A stretch of DNA of 15,256 nt from Halobacteria archaeon (GTDB lineage: Bacteria > Pseudomonadota > Gammaproteobacteria > UBA9214). Shown one piece after another: positions 1-7,657 of the stretch; the first letter of the stretch is position 1, and each line of letters starts with the position of its first letter. Made by a program: the position numbers and the translations under genes. The stretch covers positions 1-15,256 of the forward strand of contig JABDRC010000165.1 in assembly GCA_013041945.1 (NCBI GenBank). The letters are read 5' to 3'. The notes beneath the pieces were generated by a model. That model was given only the letters and a program-made list of their open reading frames with translations, searched no databases and was not told the origin of the DNA.

Positions 1-2272
1 TGCCATCATCCGCAACAGGGTAGGGCTGGCGCATGATGGTTTTACCGGCAACACCGGCCAGCGGTGCCATGCGCTGCCAGATTTCCTCGGTAATGAAGGG
101 CGTGAACGGGTGCAGCAGGCGCAGCACCGTCTCCATGACACTGACCAGTGTCCGGCGCGTGCCGCGCATTGCCGCTGCGCTGCTGTCGGGGCTGGTCAGC
201 ACCGGCTTGGACAGTTCCAGGTACCAGTCGCAATACTCGTCCCAGACGAATGCATAGAGACTGTTGGCGGCCCGGTCGAAGCGGTAGCTGTCGATCGCGT
301 CCGTGACTTCCCGGGCAGTCAGTTGCAGGCGCGACTGGATCCAGCGGTCCGCGCTGTTCAGTTCGACATCGCCGCCGTCCTGTGCACAGTCCTGTCCCTC
401 GGTATTCATCAGCACATAGCGTGCGGCGTTCCACAGCTTGTTGCAGAAATTGCGGTAACCCTCGATGCGCCCGAGATCGAAATTGATGTCGCGCCCGGTG
501 GAGGCAAGTGCGGCGAAGGTGAAGCGCAGTGCGTCGGTACCGTAGGCGGGGATGCCGCCGGGGAAATCCTTGCGGGTGAGCTTCTCGATTTTGTCAGCCA
601 TCTGCGGCTGCATCAGCGCCGAGCGCCGCTTGGCGACCAGGGCATCGAGTTCGATGCCGTCGATCAGGTCGATCGGATCCAGCACGTTGCCCTTGGACTT
701 GGACATCTTGTTGCCGTGTGCGTCACGTACCAGCCCGTGAATGTAGATCTCGTGGAACGGTACATCGCCCATGAATTTCAGACCCATCATGATCATGCGC
801 GCGACCCAGAAGAAGATGATGTCGAAACCGGTGACCAGTACGCTGGTCGGGTAAAAGGTCCTGACGGCCCCGGTATCCTGCGGCCAGCCCAGGGTGCTGA
901 AGGGCCACAGGGCCGAGGAAAACCAGGTGTCCAGCACATCTTCGTCCTGGCGCAGCGGCAGGTCGGCCGCCAGGCCGTTCTTCTCCCGTGCCTCGGCCTC
1001 GCTGCGTCCGACGTAGATGTTGCCCGCCTCGTCATACCAGGCCGGTATGCGGTGGCCCCACCAGATCTGGCGGGAAATGCACCAGTCCTGGATATTGCGC
1101 ATCCACTCGTAATAGGTGTTCTTCCAGTTGTCCGGCACGAAGCGGATGGTGCCGTCCTCGACAGCCTGGATGGCCGGCCCGGCCAGCGGACCGATCTTCA
1201 CAAACCACTGGTCGGTCAGGTAGGGCTCCACGACGGTGCCCGAGCGATCGCCGCGCGGCACCATGAGACGATGGTCCTCGATCTTTTCCAGCAAACCCTG
1301 CGCATCGAGGTCCTCGACAATGCGCTTGCGGGCCGCGAACCGGTCCATGCCGCGATAATCGCATTCGACCGCATCATTGATACTGGCATCGACGGTAAAG
1401 ATGTTGATCATCGGCAGGTCGTGCCGCTTGCCCATCTCGTAATCGTTGAAGTCATGCGCCGGTGTGATCTTCACGCAGCCGGTACCGAACTCGGGATCGA
1501 CGTAATCGTCCGCGATGATCGGGATTTCCCGGTCGGTGAGCGGCAGGCGAACGGTTTTGCCGAGCAGTGATCCGTAGCGCTCGTCGTCCGGGTGGACGGC
1601 CACCGCGGTGTCGCCGAGCATGGTCTCCGGGCGTGTGGTGGCCACCACCAGGTGGCCCGATCCGTCGGCCAGCGGGTAACGCATGTGCCAGAGGTGGCCG
1701 GCTTCCTCTTCCGAGTTGACTTCCAGGTCGGACACGGCGGTATGCAGCACCGGGTCCCAGTTCACCAGGCGCTTGCCGCGGTAGATCAGGCCTTCTTCAT
1801 ACAGGCGCACGAAGGTTTCCCGGACGGCGGCGGACAGGCCCTCGTCCATGGTGAAGCGCTCGCGCTGCCAGTCCAGAGACGACCCCATGCGGCGCAGCTG
1901 GCGGGTGATGTTGCCGCCGGACTCCTCTTTCCATTTCCAGATGCGCTCGATGAAATCCTTGCGGCCGAGATCGTGACGGGACTTGCCTTCGGCAGCCAGT
2001 TGCCGCTCGACCACCATCTGCGTGGCGATGCCGGCGTGGTCGGTGCCCGGCTGCCACAGGGTCTGGTCTCCCTTCATGCGATGGTAGCGGATCAATGCAT
2101 CCATGATGGTGTTATTGAAACCGTGCCCCATGTGCAGGCTGCCGGTAACATTCGGCGGCGGGATCATGATGCAATAGGGTGCACCCTCGCCGGCAGGCGC
2201 AAAGTGGCCCTCCTGTTCCCAGGTTTCGTACCAGTGTTGTTCGATTGCGTGCGGGTTGTAGGTCTTGTCCAT
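1..2272 (-). CDS. valS: Valyl-tRNA synthetase, 3' end outside window
   Basis: Cytoplasmic class I aminoacyl-tRNA synthetase that charges tRNA-Val and edits mischarged threonine. The reading frame is open from the ATG at 2272 to the window edge, giving 757 codons; the E. coli enzyme has about 951 residues, so the C-terminal anticodon-binding part and coiled coil are missing only because the window ends. Visible motifs are the invariant PPPNVTG (residues 38-44), the HIGH-type HMGH (47-50), the CP1 editing insertion (roughly 190-340), and KMSKS (522-526, bases 695-709). N-terminal residues MDKTYNPHAIEQHWY match the family start. There is no strong Shine-Dalgarno before the ATG, but a TGA overlapping it in another frame and a TATAAT box at 2317-2322 argue against a much earlier start. 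It lies downstream of pepA-holC-ORF in the common gammaproteobacterial order. Identity is very secure. Confidence 0.97.
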   Translation of the reverse strand, partial: MDKTYNPHAIEQHWYETWEQEGHFAPAGEGAPYCIMIPPPNVTGSLHMGHGFNNTIMDALIRYHRMKGDQTLWQPGTDHAGIATQMVVERQLAAEGKSRHDLGRKDFIERIWKWKEESGGNITRQLRRMGSSLDWQRERFTMDEGLSAAVRETFVRLYEEGLIYRGKRLVNWDPVLHTAVSDLEVNSEEEAGHLWHMRYPLADGSGHLVVATTRPETMLGDTAVAVHPDDERYGSLLGKTVRLPLTDREIPIIADDYVDPEFGTGCVKITPAHDFNDYEMGKRHDLPMINIFTVDASINDAVECDYRGMDRFAARKRIVEDLDAQGLLEKIEDHRLMVPRGDRSGTVVEPYLTDQWFVKIGPLAGPAIQAVEDGTIRFVPDNWKNTYYEWMRNIQDWCISRQIWWGHRIPAWYDEAGNIYVGRSEAEAREKNGLAADLPLRQDEDVLDTWFSSALWPFSTLGWPQDTGAVRTFYPTSVLVTGFDIIFFWVARMIMMGLKFMGDVPFHEIYIHGLVRDAHGNKMSKSKGNVLDPIDLIDGIELDALVAKRRSALMQPQMADKIEKLTRKDFPGGIPAYGTDALRFTFAALASTGRDINFDLGRIEGYRNFCNKLWNAARYVLMNTEGQDCAQDGGDVELNSADRWIQSRLQLTAREVTDAIDSYRFDRAANSLYAFVWDEYCDWYLELSKPVLTSPDSSAAAMRGTRRTLVSVMETVLRLLHPFTPFITEEIWQRMAPLAGVAGKTIMRQPYPVADDG

Positions 2273-2316
2273 CAGGATTTCGCTGCTGTCACGGTCTTGC
2301 CCGACCGAAAGCGGCG

Positions 2317-2344
2317 ATTATACCTGAAGGAGAGTGGATGACGG
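2317..2344 (-). promoter_or_regulatory. Candidate sigma70 promoter for valS
   Basis: On the minus strand a perfect TATAAT lies at 2317-2322, with a weak -35 candidate CCGTCA at 2339-2344 (16-nt spacer, 3 of 6 matches). Predicted transcription would start near 2310, leaving a leader of about 38 nt before the valS ATG. The 107-bp gap makes valS the only gene of this minus cluster not joined by an ATGA overlap, which fits a separate promoter. The -10 box is convincing and the -35 is not. Confidence 0.45.
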
Positions 2345-2374
2345 TTGCGGGGGTTGGCGGGCCCGGCAGGGTGC

Positions 2375-2767
2375 TCAGTTGTGCAGCTCGGCATCCAGCA
2401 AGGCCCGGGCGATGAGCACCGGCAGGGCAGTATCCAGTTGCCGCCTGATGTGCTGCGAGGCGATGTCCGTATGTTTGTCCATGGTCCTTTTGACGGCCTC
2501 ATCGACAGCCTCCGCCAGGGTTTGTTCGATCTGCAGGCGCACATCCTGTGCCAGTTCGCTGGCCATCTGGTCGAGCTGCTGCTGAACCATGCCGCTGTTG
2601 AGGAGTTCGCGGGCGATGTCTTCGGGTGAGCGTATGGGGGGCGGCGGTGGCGGCGGGGCAGGTTGCCTGTCCACGGGCGCGCTTTCCATGTTCTCTTCCG
2701 GCACCAGGTCCGTCAGGATCGGTATCCCGTCCTTGTCCAGCGCCAGGTCTGAGTAGTCGTGCTTCAT
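2375..2767 (-). CDS. Uncharacterised proline-rich/helical protein between holC and valS
   Basis: A 130-residue soluble protein of unknown function. Its ATG overlaps the holC stop (ATGA at 2764-2767), so it is probably translationally coupled to the polymerase chi subunit. It has an acidic N-terminus with the motif GIPILTDLV (about residues 14-22), a low-complexity linker with seven consecutive prolines (bases 2636-2656), then a mostly helical, Gln/Ala/Leu-rich region (about 47-130) with charged heptad-like spacing and no membrane segment or signal peptide. The layout (IPxLTxxV start, disordered linker, helical tail) resembles small proteins annotated DUF2486 in betaproteobacteria; that comparison is from memory and unverified. 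A role with holC or the replisome is only suggested by position. The reading frame itself is well supported by the overlap and codon use. Confidence 0.75.
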   Translation of the reverse strand: MKHDYSDLALDKDGIPILTDLVPEENMESAPVDRQPAPPPPPPPIRSPEDIARELLNSGMVQQQLDQMASELAQDVRLQIEQTLAEAVDEAVKRTMDKHTDIASQHIRRQLDTALPVLIARALLDAELHN

Positions 2768-3186
2768 AGCTTATGGGTATTCAGGGTATAGCCACGGTCC
2801 TGGTAAAAACGGTAACGGTCACGTGCTGCCGCACGCTGCTGTTCGTCAGCGCCAACCAGCTCGGCCACCCGGTTGAAACGACTGAACCAGGCCGGCACCT
2901 CGCTGCAGAGGTTGAGCAGTACGTCGTCGAAATCGCCCGGTTCAGTGTCGTGCCCCAGCGCGACCGGCTGCTCCCCGTCTGATCCAGTATAGACAGCATG
3001 GGGAATAAAGCTACCCGCCCGGAATGTCCACAACAGGTTGTCCAGCTCGCCGAGTTGTTCTGGCGATGCCGCGTTGATATAGACCCTGTGACCCTGTTTC
3101 CAGGCCTTCTCGGTCAGGCGGCAGGTCAGCAACGGCCGCGCAGCGGCGGCCGTATCTGCCAGTATGTAGAAGTCGACCTGCGTCAT
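2764..3186 (-). CDS. holC: DNA polymerase III chi subunit
   Basis: Encodes the chi subunit (140 residues) of the clamp-loader complex, which in E. coli bridges the psi subunit and single-strand binding protein during lagging-strand synthesis. The start chosen is the ATG at 3184-3186, giving MTQVDFYIL, the usual family N-terminus; a reading frame 11 codons longer exists but would run further into pepA. Conserved chi features include the LTEKAWKQGHRVYI segment (about residues 25-38), LLWTFRAGSFIPH, and the late EVPAWFSRFNRVAELV stretch. The start overlaps the pepA stop by ATGA, and the stop overlaps the next ORF in the same way, indicating one coupled transcript. The order pepA-holC-valS is a classic gammaproteobacterial arrangement. 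No psi subunit (holD) is recognisable here. Confidence 0.95.
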   Translation of the reverse strand: MTQVDFYILADTAAAARPLLTCRLTEKAWKQGHRVYINAASPEQLGELDNLLWTFRAGSFIPHAVYTGSDGEQPVALGHDTEPGDFDDVLLNLCSEVPAWFSRFNRVAELVGADEQQRAAARDRYRFYQDRGYTLNTHKL

Positions 3187-4676
3187 CGCTGGCCGCAGCG
3201 ATCGAGCAGGTACTGGCACAGCAGGGAGACCGGCCGGCCGGTCGCGCCCTTTTCCTTGCCGCCTTTCCAGGCCACACCGGCAATATCGAGATGGGCCCAG
3301 TGATATTTTTTGGTAAAGCGGGACAGGAAGCAGGCGGCGGTGATGGTGCCGGCCTCGCGCCCGCCGATGTTCGCCATGTCCGCAAAATTACTGTCGAGTT
3401 GCGGCTGGTAATCGTCCCACAGGGGCAGGTGCCAGGCACGGTCGCCGGCGGCTTTGCCCGCGGCGAGCAGGTCCCCGGCCAGCTTGTCGTCGTTGCTCAA
3501 CAGGCCGGCCGCGTGGGCGCCGAGCGCGATGACGCAGGCACCCGTGAGCGTGGCGATATCGATCACGACCGCCGGGTTGAATTTCTCGCACCAGGTCAGG
3601 GCATCGCACAGGATCAGGCGCCCCTCGGCATCGGTGTTCAGCACCTCGACGGTCTGGCCGGACAGGCTGGTGACGATGTCACCCGGCTTGCTCGCCCTGC
3701 CGCCCGGCAGGTTTTCCGTGGCCGGTATCACGCCGACGACGTTGAGCGGCAGTTCCATGTCCACGCAGGCCTGCAGCGTGCCGAGTACGCTGGCGGCACC
3801 GCACATGTCGTATTTCATCTCGTCCATGGCCGCCGCCGGCTTGATCGAGATGCCGCCGGAGTCGAAGGTGACGCCCTTGCCCACCAGCACCACCGGCTTG
3901 TCACCCCGGTTGCCGCCACTGTATTCGAGGCTGATGAGTTTGGCCGGCTCATCGCTGCCGCGCGCAACCGATAGCAGGGCGCCCATGCCGAGTTTCTTCA
4001 TGGCGGCCGCTTCCATGACGCTGACCTTGAGCTGCTTGCTGGCCTTGCCCAGTTCGCGGGCGGTATTCGCCAGGTGCGAAGGCGTGCACAGGTTGCCCGG
4101 CAGGTCGCCGAGCGAACGCGCCAGCTCGACACCGGCAGCAATCGCCACGCCGTCGGTCACGGCTCTGCGTGCCTGCTCCTGTGCTGCCTTGTCGACATTG
4201 ATAGCGAGCCGGCGCAGCGGACGCCTGGCCTTGTCCTTTTTACTCTTCAGTTCATCCGGCCTGTAAAGTGTGCCGCGGGCCAGTTCCACCTGGGCGCGGA
4301 TGTTGTAGTAGGTGTCGCTGCCCTTGACGTCCAGTTCGGCGAGACAGGTGACCGCATCGGTTGCGCCGGAGGTGTTGACTGCCCGTGCGGCAGCCGCTAC
4401 GGCCTTGCGGTAGGCGCTGTTGTCGAACTCACCGGGTTTGCCGCAGCCGACCAGCAAGACCCGCTCGCACTTTGCACCTCTCGGGTAATGAACCAGCAGG
4501 GTGTCGCCACACTTGCCATCCATTTCACCGTCGGCGAGCAGCTTGCCGAGCAGACCGCGCGTGGTCTTGTCAAAGCGGCTGGCCGGTTCGGACAGTTTGC
4601 GTCGTTCGAAGACGCCGAGAATGACACAGCCGGTTTTGACGCTGGCGGGATGTTCGCTTTTAACGGTGAAATTCAT
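3183..4676 (-). CDS. pepA: Leucyl aminopeptidase (M17 family)
   Basis: Cytosolic two-metal (Zn/Mn) aminopeptidase that removes N-terminal leucine and other residues and recycles peptides; in E. coli PepA also binds DNA in XerCD recombination and carAB control. It is 497 residues from the ATG at 4676, against about 503 in E. coli. All metal ligands are present: K267, D272, D290, and D349/E351 within the signature NTDAEGR (348-354), with catalytic R353; the other catalytic lysine lies in GGISIK at 279. A TTG lies one codon upstream, but GAGGAA at 4683-4688 is 6 nt from the ATG and favours ATG. It is the first gene of the minus-strand cluster and is divergent from lptF across 158 bp, the same arrangement as in E. 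coli. Confidence 0.97.
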   Translation of the reverse strand: MNFTVKSEHPASVKTGCVILGVFERRKLSEPASRFDKTTRGLLGKLLADGEMDGKCGDTLLVHYPRGAKCERVLLVGCGKPGEFDNSAYRKAVAAAARAVNTSGATDAVTCLAELDVKGSDTYYNIRAQVELARGTLYRPDELKSKKDKARRPLRRLAINVDKAAQEQARRAVTDGVAIAAGVELARSLGDLPGNLCTPSHLANTARELGKASKQLKVSVMEAAAMKKLGMGALLSVARGSDEPAKLISLEYSGGNRGDKPVVLVGKGVTFDSGGISIKPAAAMDEMKYDMCGAASVLGTLQACVDMELPLNVVGVIPATENLPGGRASKPGDIVTSLSGQTVEVLNTDAEGRLILCDALTWCEKFNPAVVIDIATLTGACVIALGAHAAGLLSNDDKLAGDLLAAGKAAGDRAWHLPLWDDYQPQLDSNFADMANIGGREAGTITAACFLSRFTKKYHWAHLDIAGVAWKGGKEKGATGRPVSLLCQYLLDRCGQR

Positions 4677-4682
4677 CAAGGA

Positions 4683-4688
4683 TTCCTC
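4683..4688 (-). promoter_or_regulatory. Shine-Dalgarno of pepA
   Basis: GAGGAA on the minus strand, 6 nt before the ATG at 4676. It decides in favour of ATG rather than the adjoining TTG at 4679. Confidence 0.7.
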
Positions 4689-4726
4689 GTCTGTCCGTGG
4701 ATGTGTTTGCAGCTGACCGGCGAAGT

Positions 4727-4732
4727 GTTATA
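4727..4732 (-). promoter_or_regulatory. Candidate -10 box for pepA
   Basis: TATAAC on the minus strand in the pepA-lptF divergent region, about 50 nt before the pepA ATG. No good -35 is found 16-18 nt upstream, so this is weak. For lptF on the other strand a TTGATG occurs at about 4752-4757, but no convincing -10 follows it. The remainder of 4677-4834 shows no strong hairpin. Confidence 0.3.
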
Positions 4733-4834
4733 CGGTAGCCGCGTAGCCGGATTGATGCCTGTCCAGGTATCAGCATGACAGGGGAGTGTACTGGAAGCAG
4801 ACGTGTTTTTCATCGTGCTTCCCGGGCAAGCCAG

Positions 4835-5932
4835 ATGTTGCAGATTTTCGATCGTTACCTGCTGAAAGAGGTGATCAGCGGCTGGTTTGCCGTGACGGCC
4901 GTGCTGACGCTGGTGCTGGTCAGCAACAAGCTGGTGCGTTTCATCGGTGATGCAGCCGAGGGCGATATCCCGGGTGATGTTGTGTTGCGTCTGCTTGGTC
5001 TGCAGATGGTGTGGTATCTCGTGCTGGTGGTGCCGTTTGCGCTGGCCCTGGGTGTGGTGCTCGGTCTGGGCCGCCTGTACCGTGATAATGAAATGGTGGT
5101 GTTGTCAGCCTGCGGCGTCGGTCCGGGTCGCATTTACCGGCCGCTGATGATACTGGGCGTGCTGGTGGCCGTGGTGCTTGCCTGGTTTGCACTGCAGATC
5201 AGCCCCGAAGTGCAGGGTATGAGTAATCGCCTCAGGGCCACTGCCCAGCAGGAGGCCGACCTCACCGTTCTCAGTGCCGGGCGTTTCAACGAACTGCATC
5301 GCGGCCGGGTGACTTTCTATGCCGAACGTCTGTCCGATGACCGTGCCCGCATGGAAAACGTGTTCGTCGTATTCCGCGACGGGGATGAGGCGAACGGGCA
5401 GTCGCGCCTGGTGACGGCGAAGTCGGCCTACCGGACACTGGACGAGGCCACCGGTGACGACTACCTGGTGCTGGTCGATGGTCACCGTTACGAGGGTACC
5501 CCGGGCCAGGCCGATTACCGGGTCATGCAATTCGGCAAGTACGGGGTGCGGATCGAGCTGCCGGGTGCCGCCGAGGTCGTCGAGCTGCGCGAGGCGATAC
5601 CGACCCGCCAGCTGCTGGGCTCCGGCGATCCCATGGATATGGCCGAGCTGCAATGGCGGCTTGCACTACCCCTGTCCGTGATCGCGCTGGTGTTGCTGGC
5701 AGTGCCGCTGTGCAGGACCTCGCCGCGCCAGGGCCGCTATGGCCGGCTGGTGCTTGCCGTACTCATCTTTATCATTTACTACAACCTGCTCGGCACGGCC
5801 AAGATCTGGGTCGGCCGCGGCGTGATCCCTGTGGAGATCGGCCTGTGGTGGGTGCCGCTTATCCCGGTCCTGCTGACCGTCCTGCTGCTGCGCGGTGAGC
5901 GCCTGGTGTGCGGGCTGGGGCTCAGGCGATGA
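4835..5932 (+). CDS. lptF: LPS export permease LptF
   Basis: Inner-membrane subunit of the LptB2FG ABC transporter that extracts lipopolysaccharide from the inner membrane and passes it to LptC and the periplasmic bridge. The start chosen is the ATG at 4835 (MLQIFDRYLLKEV), which matches family N-termini and gives 365 residues (E. coli 366); the reading frame is open 20 codons further upstream but that part is not conserved. It shows the expected plan: three N-terminal membrane helices (roughly residues 12-32, 55-80, 100-120, the last after the conserved YRDNEMVVLSACGVG coupling region), a periplasmic beta-jellyroll domain (about 130-260), and three C-terminal helices rich in Leu/Val. The stop overlaps the lptG start by ATGA, giving translational coupling. 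No obvious Shine-Dalgarno precedes the start. Confidence 0.95.
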   Translation: MLQIFDRYLLKEVISGWFAVTAVLTLVLVSNKLVRFIGDAAEGDIPGDVVLRLLGLQMVWYLVLVVPFALALGVVLGLGRLYRDNEMVVLSACGVGPGRIYRPLMILGVLVAVVLAWFALQISPEVQGMSNRLRATAQQEADLTVLSAGRFNELHRGRVTFYAERLSDDRARMENVFVVFRDGDEANGQSRLVTAKSAYRTLDEATGDDYLVLVDGHRYEGTPGQADYRVMQFGKYGVRIELPGAAEVVELREAIPTRQLLGSGDPMDMAELQWRLALPLSVIALVLLAVPLCRTSPRQGRYGRLVLAVLIFIIYYNLLGTAKIWVGRGVIPVEIGLWWVPLIPVLLTVLLLRGERLVCGLGLRR

Positions 5933-6990
5933 CCAGGTTTGATCGCTACATCGGCGGTGTGGTGGTGACCGGTACGCTCATCGCCCTGCTGGTGCTGGTC
6001 GGCCTGGATATTTTCTTCAATGTGATCGACGAGATCGACAATGTCGGCAAGGGCAGCTACACACTGCCCGTCATGCTGCAGTCGGTGCTGCTGACCACCC
6101 CGCAAAGCCTGTACGAGCTGTTTCCACTGGCTACTTTGCTCGGCAGCCTGATGGGTCTCGGTCAGATGGCCAGCCACGGAGAGCTGGTGGCCATGCGCGC
6201 GTGCGGGCTGTCGGTGTGGCGGATCGTGCGCTCGGTCCTGCAAACCGGGCTGCTGATGCTGGTTGTCGCGGTCTTTATCGGCGAGGTCGTCGCGCCGGTT
6301 GCCGAGCGCCTCGGCCAGAACCTGCGGGCGTCGGCGACCGAGCGCGGGGTCAGCTTCCTTGGCAGCCGGGGCCTGTGGGTGCGCGATGACAACCTGTATA
6401 TCAATGCCAGCAAGGTGCTGGCGCGCGAGCGCCTGGCCGACCTGACGGTCTATGAATTCGATGACGAGCATGAGCTGCGGGTGACGACCCGGGCCGCGCA
6501 GGCGGAGTTTCGCGATGGCCAGTGGTACTTGAGGAATATAGAGCAGTCGTCCTTCGACGGGCAGGGCGTTAGCGTCAGTCATACCGATTCCATGGTGTGG
6601 CCATCGCTGTTGACGCCGGACCTGCTGGGTATCGTCCGGCTCAAGCCGAAGAACATGTCGGCGGCGGACATCGGTCAGCTGGTCGACTACCTTGACGAAA
6701 ACGGGCTTGATGCCGACGAATACCGCTATGCCTTCTGGGGCCGTTTCATGACGCCGCTGTCGGCGCTGGTGATGCTGTTCATCTCGGTGCCGTTCGTGTT
6801 CGGCAATCTGCGCTCGGTCGGCGCCGGGCAGCGGATATTTTTCGGCATCCTGATCGGGTTCAGTTTCTATATCTTCACACAGCTGAGTGCACAGATGGGC
6901 CAGGTATACGGTTTGCATCCACTGCTTGCCATGCTGCTGCCGGTCGGCCTGTTCATGGTCTACGGCGTGCGCGCCATGCAGCGGCTTTAG
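5929..6990 (+). CDS. lptG: LPS export permease LptG
   Basis: Second membrane subunit of LptB2FG. The start at 5929 (MTRFDRYIGG) is taken because its ATG overlaps the lptF stop; a GTG 21 bases upstream is possible but not conserved. It is 353 residues (E. coli 360). An N-terminal helix (about 10-32) is followed by the LptG-typical TTPQSLYELFPLATLLGSL segment (second helix), then SHGELVAMRACGLS, the cytoplasmic coupling helix that contacts LptB, then a periplasmic jellyroll (about 125-265) and three C-terminal helices starting near FMTPLSALVMLF. Its TAG stop at 6988-6990 is directly followed by the stop of the convergent RDD gene. lptB, lptA and lptC are not in the window, as usual for this split arrangement. 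Confidence 0.95.
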   Translation: MTRFDRYIGGVVVTGTLIALLVLVGLDIFFNVIDEIDNVGKGSYTLPVMLQSVLLTTPQSLYELFPLATLLGSLMGLGQMASHGELVAMRACGLSVWRIVRSVLQTGLLMLVVAVFIGEVVAPVAERLGQNLRASATERGVSFLGSRGLWVRDDNLYINASKVLARERLADLTVYEFDDEHELRVTTRAAQAEFRDGQWYLRNIEQSSFDGQGVSVSHTDSMVWPSLLTPDLLGIVRLKPKNMSAADIGQLVDYLDENGLDADEYRYAFWGRFMTPLSALVMLFISVPFVFGNLRSVGAGQRIFFGILIGFSFYIFTQLSAQMGQVYGLHPLLAMLLPVGLFMVYGVRAMQRL

Positions 6991-7440
6991 CTATTTCTTC
7001 GGCAACATGATCATGACCGTGTGCGACAGCCGGTCATACAGCGTCTGCCGGTCGCGATCGAGCAGCATCCAGAAAAAGCCGAGGCCGCCGAGCGCCAGAC
7101 AGGGGATGGCCAGCATGAAGCGCAGCACGGCCTGCCACAGCGTGATCGGGCCGCCGTCCCGGCGTTGCACGCGCATGCGCCAGGTGCTCATGCCCAGTGT
7201 CTGCCCGCCGTGCAGCCAGAACCAGGTGTAGAACAGGAAGCACAGCAGAAACATCAGCGTGCGGAAAAAGGGGTTGTGGTAGGTAAAGGTGCCGCTGCTG
7301 AGCAGCAATGCCAGTGCCACGGCGATGAGCAGGACCGCGACCAGCAGCAGGGCGTCATAAAACATGGCGGCAAGGCGCCGCAGCATCCCGGCCGGCGGGT
7401 AGGTATCAACGGGGCCGGAATCGATTGATTTTGTTGTCAC
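6991..7440 (-). CDS. RDD-family membrane protein
   Basis: Small integral inner-membrane protein of the RDD family, function generally unknown; some members have been linked to ion transport. From a GTG at 7438-7440 it has 149 residues; an ATG at 7384-7386 would give 131 (MLRRLAAMFYD). Neither has a clear Shine-Dalgarno, so the start is uncertain. Visible are the RRLAAMFYDALLL motif supplying the family Arg and Asp, three or four hydrophobic helices (about residues 28-50, 62-85, 110-132 in GTG numbering), the GQTLGMSTWRMRV loop typical of the family, and the terminal DRLSHTVMI motif. The reading frame is open further upstream, but that part reads through the tRNA-Glu gene and is not coding. 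It may share the tRNA transcript because no terminator is seen between them. It is convergent with lptG with zero spacing. Confidence 0.85.
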   Translation of the reverse strand: MTTKSIDSGPVDTYPPAGMLRRLAAMFYDALLLVAVLLIAVALALLLSSGTFTYHNPFFRTLMFLLCFLFYTWFWLHGGQTLGMSTWRMRVQRRDGGPITLWQAVLRFMLAIPCLALGGLGFFWMLLDRDRQTLYDRLSHTVMIMLPKK

Positions 7441-7508
7441 GGGTATGGTGTATACAGGAAATAACCCGAACCTTTGATTCTTGCACCATTGGCACAGGAT
7501 CGGTGGAT

Positions 7509-7583
7509 TGGCGCTCCCTAGGGGACTCGAACCCCTGTTACCGGCGTGAGAGGCCAGTGTCCTAACCACTAGACGAAGGGAGC
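7509..7583 (-). tRNA. tRNA-Glu (anticodon CUC)
   Basis: A complete 75-nt cloverleaf can be drawn. The acceptor stem pairs GCTCCCT (from 7583) with AGGGAGC (7513-7519), followed by discriminator G and an encoded CCA (7509-7511). The D arm is GTC/GAC, the anticodon stem is CTGGC/GCCGG with loop CTCTCAC (7546-7552), so the anticodon is CUC (7548-7550). The T arm is AGGGG-TTCGAGT-CCCCT. The body closely follows bacterial tRNA-Glu. This isoacceptor reads GAG only; E. coli uses only the UUC species, while GC-rich genomes often carry both. Confidence 0.95.
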
Positions 7584-7621
7584 GTGACTAACCCGTAACC
7601 CACGGGCCGGAAAGGGATGGT

Positions 7622-7649
7622 ATTATACGCCCACTCTTTTTATCCACAA
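7622..7649 (-). promoter_or_regulatory. Promoter of tRNA-Glu
   Basis: On the minus strand TTGTGG (7644-7649), a 16-nt spacer and a perfect TATAAT (7622-7627) lie about 40 nt before the mature tRNA 5' end. The -10 sits in the palindrome GTATTATAC, so the plus strand shows TATTAT at 7621-7626, facing pcnB; no plus-strand -35 is evident. Confidence 0.6.
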
Positions 7650-7657
7650 GAACAACA

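Noticed and set aside
110..1570. 486-codon plus-strand ORF opposite valS
   Set aside because: It is the antisense shadow of a clear valyl-tRNA synthetase frame carrying HIGH, PPP and KMSKS motifs; its product is low-complexity and unlike any family.
5779..6918. 379-codon minus-strand ORF opposite lptG
   Set aside because: Shadow frame rich in Gln/His/Arg; lptF and lptG on the other strand are well-defined family members.
7441..7569. N-terminal extension of the RDD protein
   Set aside because: It reads through the tRNA-Glu gene; the translation there reflects tRNA sequence.
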